Assembly (NCBI RefSeq): GCF_019469425.1
Contig: NZ_CP048272.1
Span: 1,302,001-1,366,000, forward strand
Length of the DNA: 64,000 nt
Direction of reading: 5' to 3'
DNA from: Bifidobacterium asteroides
Lineage (GTDB): Bacteria; Actinomycetota; Actinomycetes; Actinomycetales; Bifidobacteriaceae
Both the position numbers and the translations under genes were made by a program. This document shows positions 54,746 to 63,533 of this stretch, piece by piece. Positions within the stretch are counted from its first letter, which is position 1. Every line of letters starts with the position of its first letter. The notes below the pieces were generated by a model. The model was not told the DNA's origin and ran no database searches. It saw only the letters and a program-made list of their open reading frames with translations.

Positions 54746-55070
54746 CATAGGCGTTCCTGATGAGGAGCACCTCCTAAGACGAACATACAGAAAAATGAGC
54801 ACTCTATAAGTCATACACCCGAAGATTAGCCCACTACAGGCAACGATAGCTGACGAGCGCCACTCCACTATTTAACAGTCGCTCCGACGACAGTTGTTCA
54901 GTCAACATTTCAGTCAACATTTACTCAGTCAACAATCAACCAGGCAGCGATTACATTGATTAGAAATTGAAACCGGTCGTAATTCCCAGTCATAATTCCC
55001 AGCAACACTCAACTCAGATAAAATCGGATGGTGGCGCTGGCCATCATCTAGCGGAAAGAAGCAGGCTCTC
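54746..55070. other. Intergenic region before the NarL-type regulator
   Basis: No gene seen. It contains three copies of CAGTCAACA and two of ATTCCCAG. The 325-base distance from the kinase suggests that the regulator has its own promoter. Confidence 0.5.
54897..54934. repeat. Short direct repeats upstream of the response regulator
   Basis: TTCAGTCAACATTT is present at 54897 and 54909 (12-base period), and CAGTCAACA recurs at 54926. Such phased repeats may be binding sites for the adjacent regulator. Confidence 0.6.
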
Positions 55071-55760
55071 ATGGAACGGACCGAACCCATCAGCGTTGCC
55101 GTCGTGGACGACCAGGATCTGGTCCGAGCCGGTTTTGCCATGGTCATCGGCTCCCAGGATGACATGACCGTGGTTGGCCAAGGCGCGGACGGCGAGCAAG
55201 CAGTGGATCTGGCCTCACGCCTGCGTCCTGACGTGATCCTCATGGATGTCCGCATGCCCGGCATGGATGGTTTGACAGCCACCCGCCTGATCACTGCTTT
55301 GTCACCCGACGGTCCGGAGCCCAGGGTCATTGTGCTGACCACCTTTGATCTTGACGAATACGTCATGGCTGCCATAAAAGCCGGTGCATCAGGATTTCTG
55401 CTCAAGGATACCGAGCCTGAAACCCTCCTGTCCTCCATCCGTACAGTTCACCGGGGCAACGCGATCATCGCTCCTTCGGCTACAAAACGCCTGATCGAAC
55501 ACATGGCCCATGACGTGCCTGCGGCCGGGTCCATGCCATCGGGATCGACCTACCGCGATCCCGAAGTGGACCTGCTCACTGATCGCGAGCTGCAGGTCCT
55601 GATTCACATAGCCCAGGGCCTGAGCAACCAGGAGATAGCCGACAATCTGGGGATCTCACTGCCCACAGTGAAAACTCATGTCACTCACATTCTCCAGAAG
55701 ATCAATGCCCGGGACCGCGTCCAGGCGGTGGTCTTCGCTTACGAAAACCATCTGGTATGA
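55071..55760 (+). CDS. NarL/LuxR-family response regulator
   Basis: A 229-residue regulator. The receiver has the acidic pocket in VVDDQDLVRAG, phospho-acceptor Asp59 in ILMDVRMPGMDG, and the conserved Thr and Lys in VLTTFDLDEY and GFLLKDTEPE. The LuxR-type helix-turn-helix is at about 165-225 (LTDRELQVLIHIAQGLSNQE, then ISLPTVKTHVTHILQKI). It follows the HisKA_3 kinase, the family that pairs with NarL regulators, and converges on two ABC exporter operons that are plausible targets. Confidence 0.94.
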   Translation: MERTEPISVAVVDDQDLVRAGFAMVIGSQDDMTVVGQGADGEQAVDLASRLRPDVILMDVRMPGMDGLTATRLITALSPDGPEPRVIVLTTFDLDEYVMAAIKAGASGFLLKDTEPETLLSSIRTVHRGNAIIAPSATKRLIEHMAHDVPAAGSMPSGSTYRDPEVDLLTDRELQVLIHIAQGLSNQEIADNLGISLPTVKTHVTHILQKINARDRVQAVVFAYENHLV

Positions 55761-55779
55761 ACCTGGACGTCATGCAGCA

Positions 55780-58455
55780 TCAATCGTCACTAAGAGCCTC
55801 AATGGGTGAAACCTTGACTGCCTCCCTGGCTGGCAGCACACTGGCTGCCACCGCAGCCAGCAAGGCCACTGGCAGTATCAGCGCAAAAGTCGACCATGGC
55901 ACGGTGAAGGTCACGGATCCTAAGGGCACAAAGACCTGGTAGGCTCCTATCCATCCGAAGAGCGTTCCTAGAACGATTCCAGCCAGACTGGCTCCCAGGG
56001 CTATCATGCAGGCCTCGACTCCCAAGGATCGACGAACCTGGACGCTGCTCATGCCGATTGCCCTGAGCGTGGCAGTCTCACGACGGCGTTCCAGCACCGA
56101 CATCATCAAAGTGTTGGAAACCCCTATCAGGGCGATAATCACAGCAACGCCCAGCAATGCCACCATGATTGCCAACAAGGAATCGATTGTTTCGCTCCAT
56201 GTCCTCATTTGCGTCAGCCCTCCGCTCATAGCCATGTCGTCATGCTCTCCTACAGCCTGACGTATGTCATCCAAGAGCAGTGCAGCATCGCGATCTCCCT
56301 GCGTCCTAATCCAGATTTCATGCGTCTTGGTGTCAATCCCAGCGACATTCCGGGAGTCCGTGATTGCATAGACGCCACTGTTATTCAGCCCTCCGAATCC
56401 GGCGAAGACCCCGGTCAATGTTCTTCTTGCATCTGCCTCCTTTTCACGTTCGTCGTCCGCCTGAGGATCAGCTATCGACAACTTCAGCTGACTTCCATCC
56501 CGGTAACCGGAATGCTTGGAAATCGTTCTGGTCGACACCAGTAGCGCATCCGACCTTTGCATACCTGGACCCAGATCGGCATGAAGCACTCGCCTGATCC
56601 GTGAAGCATCCAAGGCATAGACAGTCATGGAAGCTTGTGAGGGGCCTCCTGACTCGACCTTGGCATTAAATCGCTGCACCAGCTCTGCATCTGCAACACC
56701 TTCGACACGCTCAATGGCCCGCACATTTCTCTTGTTCAGCCCCTGACCAGATATTTCAATATCCACGGAATAACGCTGATCAATATCCTTGAACAAAGTA
56801 CGTTTAGCGGTTACCGCACCCGTAGCCAAAGTGGAGACCAGAGTTACGCCAATCAGCAGAGCAACACCTGTGGCAGCGACTCGTGAGGGATTTCGAGCGA
56901 TATTCGCCACTCCGACCCTGCAAGATGGTCCAATTTTGGACACAAGTCTACCCAGGCAACGCAGCAGAGCCGGAATCCATCGACGAGCCCCTATCAACGC
57001 ACTCAGAAAAATCAGCAAAACACCCAATACTGCGAGACCTAGCAAGAGTTCCTGCTGATTACTGGTCTGGACTGTGTCGCCAGAGTTTGTCCGGACTAAC
57101 TCCCCTACGCGCCAAGATGACCAGGTCACCAACGCCAGACCAATGACAGCCAGCAGGATACTGATTCGTAAACCGGTCCGATTCCTGCTGCCCTGCTCCT
57201 GATAATCCACTGGCTGCAGGGCTTCAAGCGGTCTGACTCTGATAGCCCTATGACTAGACCCAAAGGCAGCCACCAGGGTTGCCAAAACACCGAGCACAAA
57301 CGGAACCAGGAGGGAGGCGGGTGTAAGCAGGAGTTCAAACTTCATGGTGCCCGAATGCAAACCAAGGCAACCGGCAAGGCCCATCAAGCCCATGGCCAGC
57401 AGGATGCCGATCAGGGACGATATGACGCCAAGAAGCAGGGCCTGCTGCAGCACGCCTACCCTGATTTGCCGTCGATCAGCACCAATAATCCTCAGCAGGG
57501 CCAGATACCTGCGCTGTCTGGCCACCATGATCTGGAAGGTGTTGGCAATCACCAAGGCAGCCACCACCATGGCCAGCAAACCAAAAGTCATGAGGAAAAG
57601 AGTTGTGATGTCCACACCATCGCCGGTCTGCTCTCTGAGCAGCCTGTCCTCCATGGTACGACGATCCTCCAGCTGGTATCCCTTGGGAACGTATCGCCTG
57701 ATATTTTGCAGAGCCTTCTGAAGCTCCTTGCCTTGGCCATCAACCTGCAGATAGACATTATTCACAGGAAGGGACTCCGGTCCAACCATTCCCGCCATAC
57801 TCAGCAGACGCTCAATCCGAGAATCCGTCAGCACCACAGCTCCACCGAAGTCATCGTACTGTCGACCACGGCTCTTGCTGATGCCTGAGACGGTCAAGTC
57901 CACGGTTCCTTGGTCAACAAGACGTTCTTTGCTTGAAGAATCCTGAGCACTATCGCTATCACTACCTGGCAGCGTCAAGGTGGACAGATGGAGGCGCACC
58001 TTATCACCCAGGCCCGCCTGGAGCCTGTCGGAGACGGGCTGCGGCAGCACAACCTGATCATCTGAATCCGGCCATTGCCCCCGAACCAGATCGATAGGCA
58101 TAAGCTCCTGCCTGGCACCTACTATGGCCAGGATCTCCTTGCTGGACTGACCGTTTGCTTCTGCATCCACCAAGAGGCTGACATCAGGACGCAGACCACG
58201 AACCCCCTGCAAGTTCGACAGTCCTTTGCTGTCAAACTCGTCGAACAGGATTGGCTTGTCCTGATCCTCTCTGGAGGCCACAACATAGTTGGCTTGACCA
58301 GCATCCACGCTCATCTCGCGACGCATGGAGGCATTCGCCACGTTGCCAAAAAGGAGCGTCAGGCACATAAAGAGGGTGCCGATAACAATGGCCAGACCAG
58401 CCGGCATCATCATACGTGCATCGCGCTTCATCATCGTACGGGTTATCCGCCACAC
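55780..58455 (-). CDS. ABC transporter permease with two FtsX/MacB domains (copy 1)
   Basis: An 891-residue exporter permease of the long double-FtsX type. It has an N-terminal helix (MMMPAGLAIVIGTLFMCLTL), a large extracellular domain, a first three-helix FtsX block around VVAALVIANTFQIMVARQRRYLALLRIIGA, two extra helices, a second extracellular domain and a C-terminal FtsX block (NTLMMSVLERRRETATLRAIGM). The GTG at 58455 is chosen: AGGGGGTG precedes it and it aligns with the start of the second copy, while an ATG at 58527 would overlap the ATPase gene. Its ATPase is 10 bases upstream. Likely exports or releases peptides or lipids; substrate unknown. Confidence 0.85.
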   Translation of the reverse strand: MWRITRTMMKRDARMMMPAGLAIVIGTLFMCLTLLFGNVANASMRREMSVDAGQANYVVASREDQDKPILFDEFDSKGLSNLQGVRGLRPDVSLLVDAEANGQSSKEILAIVGARQELMPIDLVRGQWPDSDDQVVLPQPVSDRLQAGLGDKVRLHLSTLTLPGSDSDSAQDSSSKERLVDQGTVDLTVSGISKSRGRQYDDFGGAVVLTDSRIERLLSMAGMVGPESLPVNNVYLQVDGQGKELQKALQNIRRYVPKGYQLEDRRTMEDRLLREQTGDGVDITTLFLMTFGLLAMVVAALVIANTFQIMVARQRRYLALLRIIGADRRQIRVGVLQQALLLGVISSLIGILLAMGLMGLAGCLGLHSGTMKFELLLTPASLLVPFVLGVLATLVAAFGSSHRAIRVRPLEALQPVDYQEQGSRNRTGLRISILLAVIGLALVTWSSWRVGELVRTNSGDTVQTSNQQELLLGLAVLGVLLIFLSALIGARRWIPALLRCLGRLVSKIGPSCRVGVANIARNPSRVAATGVALLIGVTLVSTLATGAVTAKRTLFKDIDQRYSVDIEISGQGLNKRNVRAIERVEGVADAELVQRFNAKVESGGPSQASMTVYALDASRIRRVLHADLGPGMQRSDALLVSTRTISKHSGYRDGSQLKLSIADPQADDEREKEADARRTLTGVFAGFGGLNNSGVYAITDSRNVAGIDTKTHEIWIRTQGDRDAALLLDDIRQAVGEHDDMAMSGGLTQMRTWSETIDSLLAIMVALLGVAVIIALIGVSNTLMMSVLERRRETATLRAIGMSSVQVRRSLGVEACMIALGASLAGIVLGTLFGWIGAYQVFVPLGSVTFTVPWSTFALILPVALLAAVAASVLPAREAVKVSPIEALSDD

Positions 58456-58465
58456 AGTGCACCCC

Positions 58466-59350
58466 CTAGTCCTGTACCTGGGAATCGCCAGCAGTGCCAG
58501 CCGAGACTTGTTCAGCCAGAAGGTCATTCATGGCTTTCACTGTCGGATTCTGTCGGTCCGCAACTATCCGTCCGTCGGCAAAGACCAGCGCACGGTCGGC
58601 ATAGGATGCGGCATAGGCATCATGAGTGACCATGATGACGGTCTGCCCCAGCTCGCGGACCGAATCCCGAAGGAAGCTGAGCACCTCGGTCGAGGAAACC
58701 GTGTCCAGGTTTCCCGTAGGCTCGTCCGCAAAGACGATTGAAGGCTTGGTGATGAGGGCCCTGGCAATGGCCACACGCTGCTGCTGGCCACCCGAGAGCT
58801 CGCTGGGCCGATGGTCCAACCTCTCCGACAATCCCAGAGTCTCTACCAGCTGCTCCATCCACGAGGTGTCGGGCCGAACGTCGTCCAGTACCAGCGGCAT
58901 GAGGATGTTCTGTTTGGCAGTGAACATTGGCAATAGGTTGAAGCTCTGGAAGATGAATCCCAGATGCCGCCTCCTGATCAGGGTCAGCTGACGGTCGTCC
59001 ATTCTTGTCAGGTCGACTCGGCCGGCCTGGTCAATCGATGGATGGTGACGATCTCCGCTCTTCGGATGCAGAAGATCAGCGGCCATATAGACATGGCCTG
59101 AGGTGACAGTATCCAGACCAGCCAGAACGTGCATGAGCGTTGACTTGCCCGAACCTGAAGGTCCCATGATGGCCGTGAACCGGCCACGCTCGAAATTCAC
59201 GTCGATTCCACGCAGGGCATGGACGGCGTTCGATCCTTGCCCATAATCCTTGGTCAGCTGTCTGGCACTGACAGCCGGCGGTCCCGCGACGCCTGGACCT
59301 GCTCTGTCGATCAACCCTTGTGAAGACGAAGTATCCGCTTTGTTCTGCAT
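58466..59350 (-). CDS. ABC transporter ATP-binding protein, MacB/LolD type (copy 1)
   Basis: A 294-residue ATPase with Walker A GPSGSGKST, Q-loop FIFQSFNLLP, signature LSGGQQQRVAIARAL, Walker B IVFADEPTGNLD and switch His in MVTHDAYA. An insertion after Walker A (about 45 residues, including HPKSGDRHHPSIDQ) is longer than in LolD. ATG 59350 has AAGGAG upstream. Its signature/Walker B coding DNA is identical to copy 2 over 67 bases (58699-58765 and 62684-62750), including wobble positions, which points to gene conversion or recent duplication. Confidence 0.9.
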   Translation of the reverse strand: MQNKADTSSSQGLIDRAGPGVAGPPAVSARQLTKDYGQGSNAVHALRGIDVNFERGRFTAIMGPSGSGKSTLMHVLAGLDTVTSGHVYMAADLLHPKSGDRHHPSIDQAGRVDLTRMDDRQLTLIRRRHLGFIFQSFNLLPMFTAKQNILMPLVLDDVRPDTSWMEQLVETLGLSERLDHRPSELSGGQQQRVAIARALITKPSIVFADEPTGNLDTVSSTEVLSFLRDSVRELGQTVIMVTHDAYAASYADRALVFADGRIVADRQNPTVKAMNDLLAEQVSAGTAGDSQVQD

Positions 59351-59742
59351 GGTGCTCCTTATCCGCGAGGAAACCTTTCTCCCGTCAGCTTCCGACCCTA
59401 TGTGGCTATTAGCTGCCGCGATATGCTCCCTGGGAGCGATGAAGATAATCATCCTTACGGATGAGTGCGATGAAGAACTCCTCCTGTTAGGCTAACACCA
59501 TCCAAACCAACGCGGGGCGGCGGGGATGGACATCTGCGGAGATGAGGAACATCTTGTTCAGCACAAAAGACACGAGTCACAAGACATGCAACCATCGGAC
59601 CAAGGGATTGAAACAGTTGCCTGGATCCCCGTGATTGACTACAGGAACACCCGAGTAGCATCGAGGAAACCATCAACCGGCAGAATGAGTCATTCATTCC
59701 CGGCTTCAACCAAGATGCGCCTGGGTGAAGGCTGGCTTGTCG
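59351..59742. other. Intergenic region between the two exporter units
   Basis: No gene is supported. It must hold the promoter of copy 1. A 13-base palindrome, GAATGAGTCATTC (59683-59695), is the only clear element, and its role is unknown. Confidence 0.45.
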
Positions 59743-62436
59743 TCATTCCTCTGCTAGAGCCACGACCGGTGGAGTCCGGTTGACGCGTCTTGCAGGCAGG
59801 GCGCTTGCCAAGATCGCGGCTACGAGCGCCACCAGCAGAATCACTATGCCTATGGTCCAAGGAATGGGGAAAGCCACCGTACCCAGAGAGGAGAAAATCT
59901 CATAGGCTGCAGCCCAGCCGAAGAGCAGGCCCAGGATCATGCCAGACAAGGACGACACCAGAGCTATCAGCCCTGACTCCACAGCCAGGGACCGCCTGAT
60001 CTGTTTCCGGGTCATCCCGATAGCCCGCAGGGTGGCGGACTCCCGTCGGCGTTCCAGCACCGAGAGGGAAAGCGTGTTGGCTACGCCAATCAGGGCGATG
60101 GCGACCGCCACCGCCAAGAGAGCCAGGATGATCATGAGCAGGCTGTCGATGGTCCGATCCCACTGCTGCTTTTCAGCCAACCCACCCTTGACGGCAACAG
60201 CCGAATAACCAGAAAGCGCGTCTTTCACCTTGTCGATGAATGCCGGGACTGTTGGTGAACCATCGACCTTGGCCCAGATCTGCACGGTCTGAGGCTGAAC
60301 GCCATTTAGCGAGGATGAGTCAGTCAGACCATAGAAATTACTGGCATCAATCCCCTGGAAGGGCGCATAGACACTGGTCACGAAGAGTCTTTGAGCCACC
60401 GATGCGGATCCGCCATGAGCATCGCCTTGAATCGGGTTGAGAATATTGAGCCCCAGATTCCCGCCGTCGTGAAAATCCTTCTGTTTGTCCATGAGGCTTT
60501 CCGGGAGCAAAAGGGCATCCTGTCCGGAAAGATCCTTGCCGACCTTGGCGTTCAGGAGACGATCGATCTTGTGTGAATCCAGGGCGAAAATAGTCATTCC
60601 CGCACCGTTCTCACCGCCTGATTTGACCATGGCAGCATATTGGGGCACCAGCTCGGCCTGCGCGACCCCGTCGATTCGACGAATGGCATTCAGAGCCTTT
60701 TCATCCAGACCATCGGCGCTGATCTGCAGATCGACGGAGTAGTGCTCGTCCAGCATGTCGGCCATGGTCTGCTTGGCACTGGCGGCGCCCGTGGCCAGGG
60801 TGGCGACCAGTGTCACACCAATCAAGAGGGCGGTACCCGTAGCCGCCACACGGGAATGGTTCCGTGCGATGTTGGCCACGGCGATTGTGGACGAGGGCCC
60901 GATCCGAGAAACCAGGGACCCGACTTCCTTGAGGATGGAAGGAATCCAACGATTGGCACTGAACAGAATGCCCACGAAGGCAAGGACAATGCCGATGACA
61001 GCCATGGCAGCAACAATGTTCGGCCCGTCTCCGGATGTCTTGCTGGCCTTGTCTGCCGTGACACTGAGCCTGACCTGCCAGAGGGACCAGACCGTCATGG
61101 TGATGCCCAGCAGAATCATGACCACGCTGACAAACAGACGCATCCTGCTCGTCCGCTTGTTCTCCAGAAGATCGGCAGGCCTCAGCGCCTCCAAAGGACT
61201 GACCCTGGTGGCGGCCCATGAGGAGCCCAGGGAGGCCAGGACCGTAACAATGATGCCGAAAACAAGAGGCACCAGGAAGACTGCCGGAGTCAGCTTCAAT
61301 TGGAAGTAGAGGGAACTCGTATGTGCCTTGGCTGCACCCAGAACAGCCATGATGCCGATGGCGACGCCAACCCCGATCAGGGATGCCACAGCGCCCAGGA
61401 TGATTGAACGCATCAGAACACTGGCCCTGACCTGGCTCTTATTGGCGCCTATCGTCCTCAGGAGGGCCAAATAGCGACGTTGCCGAGCGACCATGACCTG
61501 GAAGGTGTTGGCGATGACGGTGGCAGCCACGAACATGGCCAGTGTGCCAAAGACCAGAAGGAAGGTGGTCACGGGGTTTTGGGAACCGCCTAGCGCGGTC
61601 TTGACCAGTCGGTCCTCCATGGTGTGACGGTCCTCTAGGGAATAGCCGGAAGGCATGAGCTTGCGCAGAGAGGCCAGAGTCCCATCGAGGTCGCTGCCCT
61701 GCCCGCCAACATTCAGGTAAACGTTCTGGGCATACAGGTTACCCATGTCGCCAAGGCCTGCTGTAGCCATAAAGGCATCTATGGTCTTGGGGGTCAGCAC
61801 GATTGCACCGCCCGACTCGCCAAACTCGCCGCCTTCGTTGCCCCGGTTCGAACTGACGCCCGACAAGGTCAGGGGCTTCGATATGAACCTGCCCGCCACC
61901 TGGTCGGCACTGGCCTGATTTTTAGACCCATGGTCCTCGGATATGTACAGCATGTTAGGCGACAGGTTCAGATTCACCTTGTCGCCCAGAGAGAGCCTGA
62001 GCCTGGACACAGTCGGTCCTGGTAGGACCACTTGGTCATCGGCGCTGGGCCAGGATCCCTTGGCAAGACCGACCGGCATCAGCGATGAATCCGCCATAGG
62101 AATGGCGATTACACCCTCGCTCTTAATCTTGCCGGCGCGGACATCCGCCATGAGCTGGGTGTCTGATCTGACTGCGTGAACTCCTGGGACTTTTGCCAGC
62201 TCCTCGGTTTTGAAGTCCTTCACTCTCTTCTGATCGGGATGGCTGCCCTCCGCGGGGATGATGGCGTAGTTGGCCTGGGCAGCATCGGATGAGACCATCC
62301 GCCGCATGGAAACGTCCATGGTGTTGCCGAAGAGGAAGGTCATGGCAATAAACAGTGTTCCGACGACAATGGCGATGCCCGCGGGAACCATCATGCCCAG
62401 GTCATGCCGCATCATTTTTCTGGCGACGAACCACAT
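59743..62436 (-). CDS. ABC transporter permease with two FtsX/MacB domains (copy 2)
   Basis: An 897-residue paralogue of the permease at 55780, collinear throughout: MMVPAGIAIVVGTLFIAMTFLF at the start, VIANTFQVMVARQRRYLALLRTIGA in the middle and NTLSLSVLERRRESATLRAIGM near the end. The extracellular domains differ more than the membrane blocks, so the two exporters may handle different substrates. ATG 62436 has GAGGGGA at good spacing; ATG 62442 is too close to it. It lies 11 bases after its ATPase gene. Confidence 0.87.
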   Translation of the reverse strand: MWFVARKMMRHDLGMMVPAGIAIVVGTLFIAMTFLFGNTMDVSMRRMVSSDAAQANYAIIPAEGSHPDQKRVKDFKTEELAKVPGVHAVRSDTQLMADVRAGKIKSEGVIAIPMADSSLMPVGLAKGSWPSADDQVVLPGPTVSRLRLSLGDKVNLNLSPNMLYISEDHGSKNQASADQVAGRFISKPLTLSGVSSNRGNEGGEFGESGGAIVLTPKTIDAFMATAGLGDMGNLYAQNVYLNVGGQGSDLDGTLASLRKLMPSGYSLEDRHTMEDRLVKTALGGSQNPVTTFLLVFGTLAMFVAATVIANTFQVMVARQRRYLALLRTIGANKSQVRASVLMRSIILGAVASLIGVGVAIGIMAVLGAAKAHTSSLYFQLKLTPAVFLVPLVFGIIVTVLASLGSSWAATRVSPLEALRPADLLENKRTSRMRLFVSVVMILLGITMTVWSLWQVRLSVTADKASKTSGDGPNIVAAMAVIGIVLAFVGILFSANRWIPSILKEVGSLVSRIGPSSTIAVANIARNHSRVAATGTALLIGVTLVATLATGAASAKQTMADMLDEHYSVDLQISADGLDEKALNAIRRIDGVAQAELVPQYAAMVKSGGENGAGMTIFALDSHKIDRLLNAKVGKDLSGQDALLLPESLMDKQKDFHDGGNLGLNILNPIQGDAHGGSASVAQRLFVTSVYAPFQGIDASNFYGLTDSSSLNGVQPQTVQIWAKVDGSPTVPAFIDKVKDALSGYSAVAVKGGLAEKQQWDRTIDSLLMIILALLAVAVAIALIGVANTLSLSVLERRRESATLRAIGMTRKQIRRSLAVESGLIALVSSLSGMILGLLFGWAAAYEIFSSLGTVAFPIPWTIGIVILLVALVAAILASALPARRVNRTPPVVALAEE

Positions 62437-62447
62437 GAGCATTCCCC

Positions 62448-63338
62448 TCAGCGATGAGCAGCTGAGCCAGCTGTAGCTGCGGAGGCCATGACTTCCTCGG
62501 AGAGCAGGGAGTTCATGGAATCCACAGTGGGTCTGTCCTGGTCTGCCACGATCCGCCCATCCGCAAATACCAGGGCACGGTCGGCAAATGAGGCCGCAAA
62601 GACATCATGAGTGACCATGATGATGGTCTGCCCCAGCTCGCGGACCGAATCCCGCAGGAAGCTGAGCACTTCGGTCGATGAGGCCGTGTCCAGGTTTCCC
62701 GTAGGCTCGTCCGCAAAGACGATTGAAGGCTTGGTGATGAGGGCCCTGGCGATGGCCACACGCTGCTGCTGACCGCCCGAAAGCTCGCTGGGCCGGTGGC
62801 TCAGCCTGTCCTCCAGGCCCAGGGTCTTGGCCAAAACCTCCAGCCAGGCTGTGTCTGGCTTGGCACCATCCAGAATCAGAGGCATGAGGATATTCTGCTT
62901 GGCCGTAAACATGGGCAGGAGGTTGAAGCTCTGGAAAATGAAGCCCAGGCTCTGGCGCCTCAAGAGGGTCAGCTGATTGTCATTGAGCTTGGTCAGGTCG
63001 ACCACGCCCCTCCGCCCTCCTTGACGGTGGGCCCGCCTGCCCTTCACCCCGACGGCATCGGTCCCGTTCAGGTAGACATGTCCGGAGGTGACGGTGTCCA
63101 AGCCGGCCAAGGTATGCATGAGGGTGGACTTGCCCGACCCGGAGGGACCCATGATGACCGTAAACCTGCCCCGTTCGAATTCGACATCCACACCCCGCAG
63201 GGCATGGACCAGGTTCTCCCCACTCCCATAGTCCTTGGTCAGTCCCCGGGCCTTGATGGCCACCTGGGCAATCTGTCTCGGTTTCCCCGCACCGGACGAA
63301 GAATCGGAAGACGACCTCGTCTTTGCTCCATGTTTCAT
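62448..63338 (-). CDS. ABC transporter ATP-binding protein, MacB/LolD type (copy 2)
   Basis: A 296-residue ATPase with the same motif set as copy 1: GPSGSGKST, FIFQSFNLLPMF, LSGGQQQRVAIARAL, IVFADEPTGNLD and MVTHDVFA. The insertion after Walker A is Gly/Arg/His-rich (KGRRAHRQGGRRG). The first 25 residues are a Ser/Lys-rich extension. A GGGGG-type Shine-Dalgarno precedes ATG 63338. It forms a two-gene operon with the permease at 59743. Confidence 0.9.
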   Translation of the reverse strand: MKHGAKTRSSSDSSSGAGKPRQIAQVAIKARGLTKDYGSGENLVHALRGVDVEFERGRFTVIMGPSGSGKSTLMHTLAGLDTVTSGHVYLNGTDAVGVKGRRAHRQGGRRGVVDLTKLNDNQLTLLRRQSLGFIFQSFNLLPMFTAKQNILMPLILDGAKPDTAWLEVLAKTLGLEDRLSHRPSELSGGQQQRVAIARALITKPSIVFADEPTGNLDTASSTEVLSFLRDSVRELGQTIIMVTHDVFAASFADRALVFADGRIVADQDRPTVDSMNSLLSEEVMASAATAGSAAHR

Positions 63339-63426
63339 GCCCCCATCTTACCCACCGCAATATTTCCGCCTGACGGGTCAGGTGCTGTCTGCGACTGGAA
63401 AGGGGTGACGAGAGGACATATACAAA

Positions 63427-63464
63427 GGTGCCCGTCGAAACGTAATGAGGTTTCGACAGGCACC
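63427..63464 (-). terminator. Hairpin after the metY-like gene
   Basis: GGTGCC-C-GTCGAAAC (63427-63441) pairs with GTTTCGAC-A-GGCACC (63450-63464), a 14-base-pair stem with one internal mismatch and an 8-base loop. On the minus strand a short TTTGTAT follows, so it probably ends the metY transcript. Confidence 0.7.
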
Positions 63465-63533
63465 CTGTGCTTCTTCGCCTTATTGGTTATATATCACGCA
63501 TATACGGGACCAGGAAGGAAGTATGATTGCCGG

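Noticed and set aside
59526-59783. 85-codon plus-strand frame between exporter units
   Set aside because: It overlaps the end of the permease gene on the other strand and has no motif.
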